Shown: one piece after another, positions 40,848-54,700 of the stretch
How the letters are laid out: each line of letters opens with the position of its first letter
How positions within the stretch are numbered: position 1 is the first letter of the stretch
Source: Metopolophium dirhodum
Lineage: Eukaryota; Arthropoda; Insecta; Hemiptera; Aphididae
DNA: 64,000 bases
Direction of reading: 5' to 3'
Assembly (NCBI RefSeq): GCF_019925205.1
Contig: NC_083560.1
Span: 120,811,062 to 120,875,061, forward strand
Position numbers and translations under genes: made by a program
The notes under the pieces: generated by a model
Told to the model about the DNA's origin: nothing
What the model saw: the letters and a program-made list of their open reading frames with translations, nothing else
Database searches by the model: none

Positions 40848-40873
40848 ATGTGGCCAAATAGCCTGTCATCTGG
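40848..40873 (+). CDS. otd: otd coding exon 1 (start codon, 26 nt)
   Basis: A good polypyrimidine tract and acceptor (TTCTGTTACAG, ending at 40831) precede a 42-nt exon, 40832-40873, which ends at the strong donor GTAAGT at 40874. ATG at 40848 opens MWPNSLSS plus the first two bases of a Gly codon. The exon leaves phase 2, and exon 2 starts with exactly the one base needed, which is the main support for the join. Bases 40832-40847 would be 5' UTR and imply at least one further upstream noncoding exon. There is no in-frame stop between 40832 and the ATG, so translation could begin in an earlier exon. The assignment rests on splice signals and phase, not on conservation of these eight residues. 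Confidence 0.7.
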
Positions 40874-43800
40874 GTAAGTTTTGTAGCCGTGTTAAATATT
40901 ATTTTTTCCGTCTGCGCATATACAATATTATAATATCGTATATGTACACACGAACAATACGTACCCCTAAACCCGTATGTTGTGTTTAACATAAATATGC
41001 ATGCCTACGATCGCGATGGTACAAACTACGAAGTGTATACCCATCGACCGTATATTATTTCTATATTATCGTGCGTTGCAATAATTATCATTATTTTTCG
41101 CGTACGTTTTGCGACGTATCGGTGGCAAGTATGCGACACTCGTGCCAAAGTCGGTTTGGTGCTGCCCGTAAGTATAACATAACATCATTGAATATAAGCG
41201 TTGGTATATGTATTATGTGTATCGTCGATTGTTCGGTCTTGTTTAGCACATATACGACGTAATAACGCGGAATCCAGTATTATATTATATCAGGTTACGT
41301 ATATATGGTGCAAACCAATACCCTGCCTTCCTATATTGACTATGTTGTACATTTTGTACACGTGAATAACATCAACAATAATAATTATGGTCGGCGGTGA
41401 CCATGAGAGCAGTGCGTGTAATACCTAAGGGCGGTGGTAGGTAAGGTTTTTATCCCTTCGTAAATAGGTATGACGATATTTTTGTTGTAAACATCCGATT
41501 TTTAAATTTCTCCCGTTGTGTCTCAAGATTATTCTCTCGAAATCCGGTACCCACCGATGTGCTCTTGTTATTTTACTGTCGCCGTGGTAATGTATTATTA
41601 TATTATATTGCCATTGTCGGTAACGTATAATAAAATACAATATTATTATTATTATTATTATTGATCGTATGTAAAAGACGCATTTCGTTCAAACCTGAGT
41701 GTTTTTCAAATAATAATAATGATGATAATACATTTACCAATAATAATAATAATAATAAACGTAAACTGAGGTTTATTGTCGTTCGTCGTGCTCGTACGTG
41801 CCCTGTACAAAAAAAAACCGTCGGCTGAGATTCGGACGATCGGTCCTTCTTCCAACAATAATATAACAATATCTTATACAATATAGTGTGACAATGAATA
41901 TGCCCCGCCACTAGGTCTAGGACCCGGGCCGACCCAACAGTACAATCATATCATATCGCGTACCTACATATATGTTAAATGACATGTTTGTGTACTACAG
42001 CAGACTATAAGACGACGACTCATAAATATCAAGTACAATTTACTAGTGAAAGAAATTCTGAGATTTCCTATTTTCGAACAGATGTAAAAGTTGGTCGGAA
42101 CGTCAGAAACCTTCATCATTTTGTATAATATAGTTATAGAGTCTATGGACTTTCTTGGAAAATCGGTACTTCAAAACATTATTGTAATGTTTGAATGTTG
42201 TCAAAGAAAAGCCATTTGATGGCGATAATTAGAGTGAAAATAAAACGAGAAAATCCTTGTCAGGTACTTGTGCGTAATGTTTCCTAAACTATATTAAGCG
42301 TTTTAATTGTTTTATCGGCGCGATTATGCTCTATGAATATAATCTCTTAAGTTGGAATTATTATGGTATTAATTATTGTTGTCTACGTTATAATGAGACA
42401 GAAAAATTAGCACAATAAGCTGCTGACCTTCCCCCGTGATATCCGAGTTCTACTTATCGTAACGTTAATACACACATCAATTTCTATGCACTTATGTGTA
42501 TTAAAAAAAAACTGAATCTATTCAAAATCGAATATTTTCGGTTTCAATTCGCCAAGAACCGTTGAAAAAAAAATCAGAAGAATACAATTAATGATCCAGC
42601 GAAAAAAAATATAACAATATATGACTTTTGGTTAACTGAGTCATTGTGATCAGGCCATGATCTGGATCAGATGTACACGGGGAAAAAAACAAATCACAGC
42701 ATACAATGGCAATAATAGCGCCTACACGCGATGACGGATATATAGATAATCACGTCCCGCACATGACACGTATATTATGTACCTAATATATAGCGCCGGT
42801 CTATTTGTCGGCGAGCCTATATTCTTGATCTATATATTATGCGACAATTGTAATAATAACGTGCAGGTAATATACCTATAGTAACCATAAACCGGGTAAC
42901 CTAACCAACAGTTCCGGTGGTCGTAAAAAACCGACATATATATATATATATATCCAACTATTGTGTGTGCACGATTCAGCGGGTGAACTATACATAATAA
43001 AAAATAATATAAACACACACACACACACACTATAAGGTAGAGTTTCTCTGCAGTATACACTAGACAGTTGTACCTACTGCGGGTGGGTGGGTGTTGGAGT
43101 GGCGGGGGGACCTTGGCACTGGAAGAGAAAAAGAAGACGAAGAATAATAATAACAAGAAGAAAAAAGACCGACCGACCGTCGTCAGGATGCTGACTGCAG
43201 CGCCGCAGGTCCACGAGCTCCTGCGTCATATTATGTACACATAATATAATATTATACAGATAAATACTTATATTATACTGTACCTGTATATTATGTACAA
43301 ATATACGTATATATATACGATAGGTATATATAGATATGTAAGTTGGGTACATGTAAAAACACCCGTTTTGTCGGAGGAGTACGACTGTGCATATACAGAC
43401 GGGGCCCTTATACCCGCCGTCGGCCGAATACCGGAAAAGACACGTACGCTTTCGGCGCGAACAATGACCACCGCACACGCACGCAACTATATGTTTGTCC
43501 GTACATTATAATGTTATATGTTATTGCATATACATATATATATAATATTATATACGTCCAATATATTATGTACATCGTACCCATGACTTGTGCCGCCCAT
43601 CGAGAAGTATCGCGTACGGTTAAGGCAGGTATGGGTAATAGTAGGCAGATATTACCTACTATAATATTGTCCATATGATGCACGTTGTGATGATATTATA
43701 CAGTCGGACGGTCGCCCTCGCTTTTCGTTCACGCAGACACATTGGCGGCAGCGGCGCGGCGATTTCAAACTCCCATAATCCCGATCGTTCAAAAGTCCCG

Positions 43801-46800
43801 TTTGTACTGTATATACCGTATAAAACAATAATATACACCGTCCAAATTCACCTAATCGTCGCCTTTGCCGATATCCGTTCCTCGGATCAAATGTATTCAT
43901 TTTACCTGGGTATAAATTAATCCGAGCGGTTTTTTCTAGGTCCTTTCAATAACTATACTGCGCAATCGCACGGGTACCTATACAGTTTATTTGTTCGTTC
44001 TTTATTAATTCGACTTCACGTTCGCAGTAAATATTTTCGACTAATGTTATTATATGATACGTCAAAGTTAAAACTGTATACAGAAGTATTGTTTCGTATA
44101 TATTTTGTTAAGATAATTTAATTTTTCCAAACACTTATATAATAATAACAATAAAAATGCGCGAGGATGGTACTGAGTTTTCTACTCGTAAACTGTATTA
44201 GATTTTGCACATATCATAAGTCTAGAATTATAAAAACAATTTAAATAATGCATAATATAATAATTATAGAAGGGTTGTGATTTTGTAGGAAAATGTAAAA
44301 TTATTGAAAACATAGCTTTCTTAATACTGCAGAGTTTGAATTAGGTACCAACGAATTCAATTTTAAAACTTTTATCTTGCAATTTTTATTCCAAGCCGGT
44401 TTTCCGTTTTTTGATAGGTATTTATAATCATCAACTAAACTTTTTAAACTTATTTTATGAATATTTTTTTAATTTATTGTCTTGTAAATATTTTACCCGT
44501 TCTGTATAATAATATGTATACCTACGTTGTACTGCTTAATTAATTATATTTTTATTTGAAATATTTTACACAGTCTGTCTAATTTTTTAGTGTTAAGCTA
44601 CCTATTTACCTATTTAAGTTAAATACTTAATTTTTTATTTGTAAACTTTCACCTTAATGAATGAAATATTATTTTATTTTTTAAAACTAACTAAAATAAT
44701 TAATAGAATAGATTTTTTTCAATAATACTTGATAGATTTTTATAGTTTTTAAATTTAAATTTTTTAGTGCATCTTCATTGTTTATTTATACTGAATTTTT
44801 GTAGTGCATTCAAGTTTTAGTTCTAATAATTTATATAATTGGTGTACGATCACTGACAAAAAAACTTAGATTTTAAAATCATATTTATTTGTCCATCGCA
44901 ATAAATTATACAATTTACCTATACATATACCAATTATGTAACTATTAAAATATAGTGCTGTTGCATTGTTTATTCCTATTATAGGTAGGTACGCATAAAA
45001 TAATACAAATCGTATCTATACCAGATTTGTTTTATATTATGACCATTTATCTATTTCGCAAACTTTATTTTTATGCGTTTATTATTTTTATTATTATTAC
45101 CTACTTAATAAAATCATCTGAGCTGAGTGTTTTACGATCTTATTCATTTTGTACGCGAAAGCTCGAATATTTAATAGGTATACCAATAATAATACAATTG
45201 CAAATTACTGCATAAAAATAACTAGTAACAAAGACAGTGTATACCGAGGTGTATACGTAAATGTCAATTTTTAGTTTCTTCTTACAGTATATTATAATAC
45301 TATACCTTCTTTGTATACCCGCGTGGCTGCTGATGACGTTTTAGCGCCGAATCAGTGGCGTCAACTATTATATTATTTTTCGTCTTAGATGCGTTGTGCG
45401 TCGTTTGAACACGTAGTAATAACGGTAATGTAAAATAAAATCGTAATGTTATTATGGTAAAATCAGCTGCCGCTAATCCATATCGGAGGATAAAGATGTG
45501 TCTTCGAACTAAGCCCGATGTGGATTATGCGTAAAAAGCTGATCGTCCTATGCATTTGCTAACAAGTTGTTCCCGTGTGATACTCTTATTTTATTTATGT
45601 TTTAATTTATAGTAATATAATAATATTATCGATTTGCATGGTTTAAGCAGTACAATACAACTAATAGATCATTTAAATTTAAATACATTAAAATCAAATA
45701 TAATTAGTGAAATAAACATAAAAATGTAACGCGTTTAATGAAAGTTGGTACCTGGATAGATTTTCTTAATTTGAAGGTCAAGTTACATGATGCAAGTCTG
45801 TGTTGCACTCGAGACCTGGTGGAGTTCCTTTATTGGTCCGTCTATATCCCGGATCGAGTGAAATCTTATGATGATGTGTGTCCCATTGTTTGAGATAGAT
45901 AGTTACTGCGTTCGGAAGAATCTCTCGTACCCCACGCATTTAAATGATTTCTCCGCATCTTCTGAATATACTATTATAATACCTATTGTATTTTTATTAG
46001 CAGTTTATAGTCATTTACGTACCTGTTATGAGTAAATTATAGCATTCAAGTGCTTTGTTATAGCGAGCTAACTTATGTTGTATAATAATATATAGATGTA
46101 AAATGTTCGGTATTGGCAATCGTTCTTATTTTTTTGTACACTGCGTACCAGTTTTGTCATTAACTATTCACTTTAAATAATAAGTAATATTAGATACTCC
46201 ATTACACTCATCATTTTTTCACGCACAAGGAAGAATAAAATAAAATTTCGTTACTGTTTAGTTGTTCGGCAGTCTCGTTATTATTTTCCAATTATGCTGA
46301 CATGACCTAAAACAATTACAAATTGAATGGTGAAGTCGTCGATGGATCTAATGTGCAGATCGATCGGTAGATAATAAGAGGTAAAAATGTAAAATGAACT
46401 GAAGAACTTCGACTATAACAAAAATCAGGAGAAACTTGTAGGGAAATAACATGAAAAAGATACACTTGTATTGGTTGATTAAAATGTCAAATTATTCTGA
46501 AGAAAATGACCAACCAGCTATATTTACAAGCGTCTTGTGTTGGAAATCAGTCGAGCATAATATCATTTTAACTTCGATAGTCTACTACAGTGGTGCAAAT
46601 CTAAAATATTTTAATGTCAAAGTGAAAATTGAAGATCACTTCCTCTCTCTAATTAGAAACGGGGACGTGTAAAATATAGGTATATAAGAAGACAAGAACC
46701 ATCTATTGACGAGCTGCAGTGACGAGAAAATAATGAGATTTTCGTCATGAATGAATGACGGATTTGAGAAGTGTCCGACGTAATTTGGCGTTTCGGTCTC

Positions 46801-48658
46801 TCTATAGTTCAGTACTACGAACTTCAACGAAATGTTAAAATATAATTCCATGTTTATTGATGTAGGTACCAACAATTATATAATTACAATATTATTATTA
46901 GGTACCCAAATACCATGTATAACAGTATACATAATCTTAGTGTTCAAATAGATAATTATAAACTATATAATATTAATATGTACTTCCTGAAACGGTTTTG
47001 AAAAATTGGTTTGTACTAAAGTGAGGTTATTATGTATTTGTGTGTACAAAACGTTTTACACAATATATATATAATACCTACGCGTGCGTTCTTATAATAT
47101 TATGTAAACGTTTTAATGTTCCCTCTCACACCGTATACGATATAATATAATATATATATGTGTCGTCTCAAGCCGGGTTTTATATTTTATGTCTCGGCTT
47201 TTTACATACTTTTTTGTACACACTTTTTAAACCACCAATGATTTTACTTCGCAGTGCCACCGCTACAATATCTATATACGTATATATTATTATTATTATT
47301 ATTATTATATTTTAATATTATAGTTTTTTTTTTTGGTTTTTTTTTTCTTTTCTTCGTACCATCATCGTAATATTATTGTCATAAACTATATTATTTTTGT
47401 TGTAAAAACACTGGTTTTTATTAATCGTTTGCTTTTCGCATTTTTTTTTCTGTTTTTCTTTCCACCCGAACAGATGCAGCCAGGAGAGCGGCGGGGAGTT
47501 GGGCGGTTTCCCTGCTACTGCCGCGGCCGCAGCGTTCGCCGCCGCGGGTGGCTCGGGCGGCGCGCCGCCGTCACTAGGCTCGTCCATGCAGGCCGCCGCC
47601 GCCGCGTACCACCTCAAGAACTCGGCGGCGTCTTCGCCGTACGCCGCCGTCAACAGCATCGGTCTGATGGACTCGTTGCAGACCAGCATGGGCTGTTACC
47701 CAACGGCGGCCGGTCAGAACTACCACCACCATCATTCCACCACGTTGTCCCTGTTCAATCACCGTAAGCATAACGTTAAAATATCGACAAAATAAATATA
47801 ACGTACAATATTTTATCGTGCGTACGTAATGATGTTATTATACCGTGGCACATACGTTGCTGTCTGTCCAGTAACCATGCGCGGACTGGTAAAATAGGGC
47901 ACGGGATGCTACACAATTTAAAGGGCAAATAACAAACATTGTTGGGGCGAATTTAAAACATGTAGATTATTTATAAAATGTTAATATATTTTATTTTGTT
48001 TTAAAAAAATATTGAATATACGTTAAAAACGTAAATAAGTACCAAGTTACAACAAACGTTCAATCAAATTTGTACAATATTATAGAGTACTAATAATCGT
48101 AGGTTGGTTACGATCTGCTGATCATTAGGTGTCTAGAGTCTTTAAATATATAATAAATAATATTAGGCAAATATATTTTAGGGCAAGGGATGCTTTAGCA
48201 TCCCAGCATCCCAGCCAGTCCACGCCTGCCAGTAACCGTTTCGCGCAAAAAGGAAGACCACTCGGGCTTATAGCAACTTTTTTTTATTTTATAACACCGA
48301 TAATATAATATGAACAAAAATAAAATATAAAAACGCCCTGACCCGGCAAACGGGGCGTTATAATGTTTCTGCGCCTGCCGCGTGAGCAAATGCATTTTGT
48401 TTCTTAACCGAGACTGCAGTGTACAGCCCGAGTGGCTATTTTTCACGCGAAACGGTTTTTACAAATTATTTATGGGGTCGCGGGACTATTCATACCCTCG
48501 CGCGGTGGTTAGTAATATGTACCCATACAGTTTAAATGCCATATTGTTACGCCCAGCGGTAGTCGGGGCTCATTGCGTCTTCTCATTATTCTCACTATTC
48601 TCAACGGAATTTGGTACATTCTGTTCACTTGATTTAGGTAGGTGGTCGCGGGTTTCCG

Positions 48659-48711
<53 letters not shown>

Positions 48712-51700
48712 TGTGTTTTGTGTCCTGTGTCGACTACGATTCACCGGTTGTTTGAATTTTCCAAGGGTTGTATCAATAGTTTTAAATTCATACATTTCGA
48801 CAAATATTCATTATCGTTGCCTATATATGGGTCTCTTTAATACAATAAAATAGTAATTACAAATTTATACTTTACAAATAATAAAAATAAAGCTACACAA
48901 CTACTGTGGACTGCGCAATAATAGAATAATACGATTATTTTAACTCAATGGTTTTTTTCGTAGCTCCATTTAATTTATTTTAACAAATAACATACATAAA
49001 TGTACACAAATATATCATTTTAATCATTGTACCTACCTTTTGAATATTGACAAATTCAACGAATGTATATTTATTTTATTTTATTTAATAATTGAATATT
49101 TAATAATAATATTAAATCCTTCATGCATGATTTTTTTGAAATATTTACTGAAATTTATTAATTTTAAATAATTAATGCAATTATTTCTCATCGGTTAATC
49201 ATAGAAATGTTGTCCAACTCAGGTAGCATACACAGTAGGTATAGGTACACTGTATTTACGAGTATCGAAAAAAAGCAATCAGTATTATAATGGTTTATTA
49301 AATTATGATTTAAATGACTAGGTATATTCGCATCAACGTATAATGAACCGATTTGCTTGAGAACATTTTTTCAAAAATGCTTAAATATATAAAATCGTAT
49401 TATACTATGTATCTATTATTTCTTAAAACTTTAATTTTGGTGAAGTTCTATAAGTAAATATTCTAAAGATACCTAATATTTTAATGATTTCGTAAATATT
49501 AAAATAATATTATAAAATGTTTCCATAGCCCTTCGTCAATTTTTGCGTCGATAAGGCTTCTTTGAAAAAGTCAATAATTATAATAAATAATTATAAATAA
49601 TAATAATAATAATAATATAATTATATATATTATATATTTATAATTTTAATAATAGTCGTTATTTATTGTTCTCGATGGCATATAAAATGTATTGTGGTTA
49701 TCACTTATCATATAAGTTGGCACGTACAGGAAATAGGATTTTTCAGGCTTTCAGTTAAGAGGACATACAGCTACATTGGCATTTATGTCTGCTTTTTACA
49801 ATAATTGCGTAACATCGCAAATTTACGCTCAGCAGATCACTTGTATCTTCGTTAGTTTAAAAATTAGAATGGGTCTTGACGATAAGAAAATGATCTGTTT
49901 GTATCTGTTTTTCATGATGTTTTGTGTATATAATATAGCGTAAATAAAAAATGCTCATAACTCACTTAAAAAATGAATTATGGTATACAAACCCATACAA
50001 TACCACATACCAACACAGATAATGTCATTACCATATCAAGTTTCATAATAGGTCGTTTCACTAATGAGTAATGACCATCGGTCGACAAATTAATTGTACT
50101 TCATGATGAATGCGGGTGACCAAAGAACAATTGCAAATTGCTTAAATCTTAAAAGTTGATACCTAAATGATTATCTTAAATGTATCATCACGGGTCGAGT
50201 ATACAGTAGGTACTTTTAAAATATTATTAATAACTAGTAATATTTTTGAGAATGAATGAAGAAATAAACCTTTGCGTCTCCCCAACCCTGCCCTATTATA
50301 TATATATATGTGAGTGTGTGTAGTATACTGTATACACCATTAACCGTTTATTGAACAGTTTGCTTCTGTACAAATATAGCGACAAACAGCGTTACAGTTC
50401 CGACCTGAATAGACTTATTGAATAGGTATACCTACCACTATTTTATAATATTTCATACTGTGACACCATACGCAATAATAATGGTGTATTTTTATTTTCT
50501 GTAAATCTAATTCAACAAGAAATCTTTTATATTATACAATGTGAAGAAAAAATGTGTGGTTCGGAACGATTGCCCCTTATTATATCACTGCACCCCATAA
50601 TATGTGTATCCACCCAGTATATTATGTCATCTCGGGTAGATCGTGTTTGTACCTACGTGCAATGTATACATATATAGGTACATTACAATATATATAGGTC
50701 GTGTTGGTATGCCAAATTGCCAAATCTCTTACGCCCCGCGATCAAAATGTCGAATCCCGACCATTATACCACCTATATGATACAATATAAGGGAATGAAG
50801 CACGGTCGCGGTATTGGGACTATATAATATAATAATAATATTTTATTATAGTTTGTGTGTGCTACGTGTGTGTGTATAATAGGTATGTATGTATGTATGT
50901 ATGTACTGTGTATATGTATGTAAGTACGTATGTATTTATGTATGTATGTATGTATGTACGTATGTATGTATGTATGTATGTATGTATGTATGTATGTATG
51001 TATGTATGTATGTATGTTGTATTCGTATTGCAGCAACAAGGTAGTAGTTGACATTTAACTGTTAAAAAATACCTTTATATAGAACACTTTCAAATACATA
51101 AGAATATAAGAATAACAAACATGTATGCACTACAGCAGTATACCTATTATACACTGAGAAAACTTATATTAAATAGGTACCACTACGTATTGTAGTATAG
51201 GTACCTATAGTATACTGTGTAGAATGCTGTAAATATTCCTTTATTCGTTCCACACAAATTTATAAATTAAACGGTATATTTTTTTTATCATTATCGTAAC
51301 GAATGTGTATAGAAAAATATGTTTAATATTGTAAAATACGAATCGCTTGAAAGGTATTACAAAAGTTTACAAAGTAGATAATAATGAGTGTTTAAATAAC
51401 GTTATTATAAAATACTCAACGAGTCTGGTAGTTGTATGTTATGTACAAGCGTAGGTATCATACAAATATATGATTTCTATAAAACAGTATATATACCTAC
51501 ATGATCATTAAATAAGAAAAACAATTATAGATATCAATAGATTTTTTATTCTGAAGTGATATATTTTTTTTACTATTCAGACCTATAAAAGCTTATATAG
51601 GCCTGACAAAGTTACAGCTACTTCAAACAATCGAATTTTAATTTTGCTTATCTTTTAGATTATTGTAGAAATTGATTTTCGTTGTTTCGAGTAGAAAAAT

Positions 51701-54700
51701 ACACAATATGTTTAAGCATAATATTTGGTATCAACAAGTGAATATAATAAAATAAATAAATATTTATTTCGATTAAATCCAAAAATTAAAAAAAAAACTA
51801 CACACAATCAAAACCGTACTACCACGATACCGTCGTGGAACCTAAAAAAGAGAATGATCTACTTGTATATATATATATCTACCTACTCAGATATTTTCAC
51901 GGAGTTAAAACGAATAATGATATTCCGAGAAGTCATAATTTTATAAGGGTTTATGGGTCTGACTCGTCGCTCGTGTGTAGGAAACAGATTATTGTAATAT
52001 TCTACTGCGGTACCTAAACTCTTATCATGTGACATGTGTTTGTTCGCACATATTATGTGTGGGCCACACACTGATTTACTCTCACAAACAATCGTTTACT
52101 TTTCGTACAACAAACACGCCGCGTAAGCGTAATACACGCACAATACAAGATTGACTACACACACACACACACAACCTTAAATGTAAATTGCCGCTTTCAG
52201 TCCCCTTATAATGTTGTAAATAGGCGCACGATCAATGAAGCCGTTATAAAATAATAAATTGCTCGGCTTCAAAAATCTTGATTTATTAGAATCTTGCACC
52301 ATTTTGTCTGATGTGTCAAACGACACCGCTCTTAATATTCACGGTTCTGATGAAATCGTAGTACAATATTCAGCTTAGTGAATGAACAAAAACTGACCAA
52401 ATGTATGGAAAATACCTATAATATTATATACCTATATATATATTTATTTACGAGTGAGTCATCTGTCTTCACAATGATATTATTGTAAGTATGATGTATA
52501 TAATATATATAGGTAAAACCGTCTGCATGTTATGTGTTACAATAAAATGTAGTACAAAGTGTACAAGACTTTATACAAACCCACCGAATATCATGAACGA
52601 CTGAAATATTATATGCATATAACAAATAATATAGTGGGTACACCTATATTATTATGATGTATTTCACGTATATCGTTTATTTTCAAAATGTTTAGGATTT
52701 ACATTATAGTTAATTTCTTAAAATGTAAATATTTCAATTTATAAACCATTTAGCGTAATTATTATACCTATACCTAGTACTTATACCATATATTTTTTTT
52801 TTTTATATAATTTGGTTTTATAAATCAATAGGGAGAACATACAAATCCGAGCATTAATATACTTTAAGTTATAACTAAATAACAATCAGGTATCTATGAG
52901 TAAAATAAATTATATTTACACATGGTATCAACATTTTAAAATACGCTAAAAAAACTAACACACTAATATAGGTATAAATATATTAGACGAGCGTAAAATA
53001 AATATTACGAGATAAAATAAAATAACTTGGATTTTTTTTCAATAATTTAATTTTGGTCAGAAAAAATGTCAATTTATCTAACAAGCGTACAGCACAATAA
53101 CTTATAAGTCATGGGGTGCACCGTGTGTAACAATACTGATCCAACATATATATTTCATATGAACGCCGTACACGATACGGTTCGAAAATAATATTACATA
53201 CAATATAACAATTTGTTATTCGACGGAGACCGCTAAACCAAAAATAAAACGATTACCAACACTATACACTGTATATAATATTGCTATATTACTATATTAT
53301 ATACATTATATAGGTAAACCACAAGTGAGTTTAAAAAAAAAAACAAATTAATACCATAATATAATACTGGCTCGATCCGTATAATATATAACTTAGATTT
53401 TTAAGTGATTTTTAACGCATGCTAATGATATAATAGCAAAAAATCTTATCTAATAAATTATATTGCTATTGTTATAATAGCTTTAATTGGGTATCTATAT
53501 TGTATTAAACTAATAGCTAGTACGAGATTATCGGTCCCGACTGCCTACCAGAAAATATCACATCATTCCTTAAGGCATCAAAATTAGAAAAAAAAAACTG
53601 ATTAGAAATAAGCCACTAATATTGTAAAAATTTCTTTTTTCTCTTCAAAAGTTTATATATTTTAATTATATATATCTTAAAAGCTAATGACCTATGCTGT
53701 CAAAGCTTAAATGTTCAATAAAAAAAAAATATAAATAAATAAACTAATGGCATAGTAATGTTTATTAGTGGATAATGAATGTGCGCTTTAAATAATGTAA
53801 ATATACAATTTTTCAAAATTTTGCGTTTACCCCAGGACTTGCATTTGAAAAAAAAAACCGTTTTATGTTATTTACAATTAAAACGTTACACAATGTTTGG
53901 GTTTATCGTTATTTAGAATTAAAAGTCAAAACGTTATTCAACTTTTGCGTTTATCGTTATTCAGAATTAAAACGTTATCCAAGATTTGCGTTTGTCGTTA
54001 TTCAGAATTAAAACGTTTTACAAGTTTTGCGTTTATCGTTACTCAAAATAGTGTTAATCCCTATTAAATTAAAAAATAATAACTAAATGGGTAATGGCCC
54101 GGATACGGAATATAATATATAATCAATTCTTAGGTTGTTTGCGTGAAATAAATGTTTCTACGAAACCAATAGACTATTAAATAAACAGATTTTAAAATAT
54201 TTCGTTTTCCGTTATGTTTTGTTAAATGATAATATATAATATATTTTTTTTTTATCGTTATGTTTTGTTTTGCGGTATTTAATTATTTTTGACTATCGCT
54301 TTCAGTTATAATTACGTTTACAAATATTTCAATCGTTTTTTTTGTCAATTATAACGTTATAATCGTAACGTTATTATAACGTTTGCAAGCGCTGGCTTAC
54401 CCAGAAGAAAATATTAGTTTTTGTACCTATGTATCTATATTTAATATTTCAAAACGCGTTTCATGGGTTATGGCACGCTCAGCTCAGACTTATTAAAATT
54501 TGTGTTTCGTATTTTAGATCTATTAGCGACTTCACATAGATAGAAAGCCCATGTTTATGCTCATATAAGGCACAAGTCTTATATAAATATAATTATTTTT
54601 ATTTTTATTTCCAATTTTTTGAATATAAATCGTAGACACCCCTCGAATTCGTTATTACTTATTATATGTATATTTTATCAATACTACACCACTATAGTAT

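Noticed and set aside
47333..47767. 144-codon frame overlapping otd exon 2
   Set aside because: It is read one base out of the homeobox frame, begins in the polypyrimidine tract of the intron, and cannot join exon 3 in phase.
48382..48853. 152-codon frame with Val-Cys repeats
   Set aside because: Generated by the (GT)24 run; no domain either side.
50883..51017. CRISPR-like array
   Set aside because: It is a tetranucleotide microsatellite without spacers, in a eukaryotic context.
50773..51054. Tyr-Ile-His-Thr and Met-Tyr-Val-Cys repeat proteins
   Set aside because: They are translations of the (GTAT)n microsatellite; open frames on both strands are automatic.
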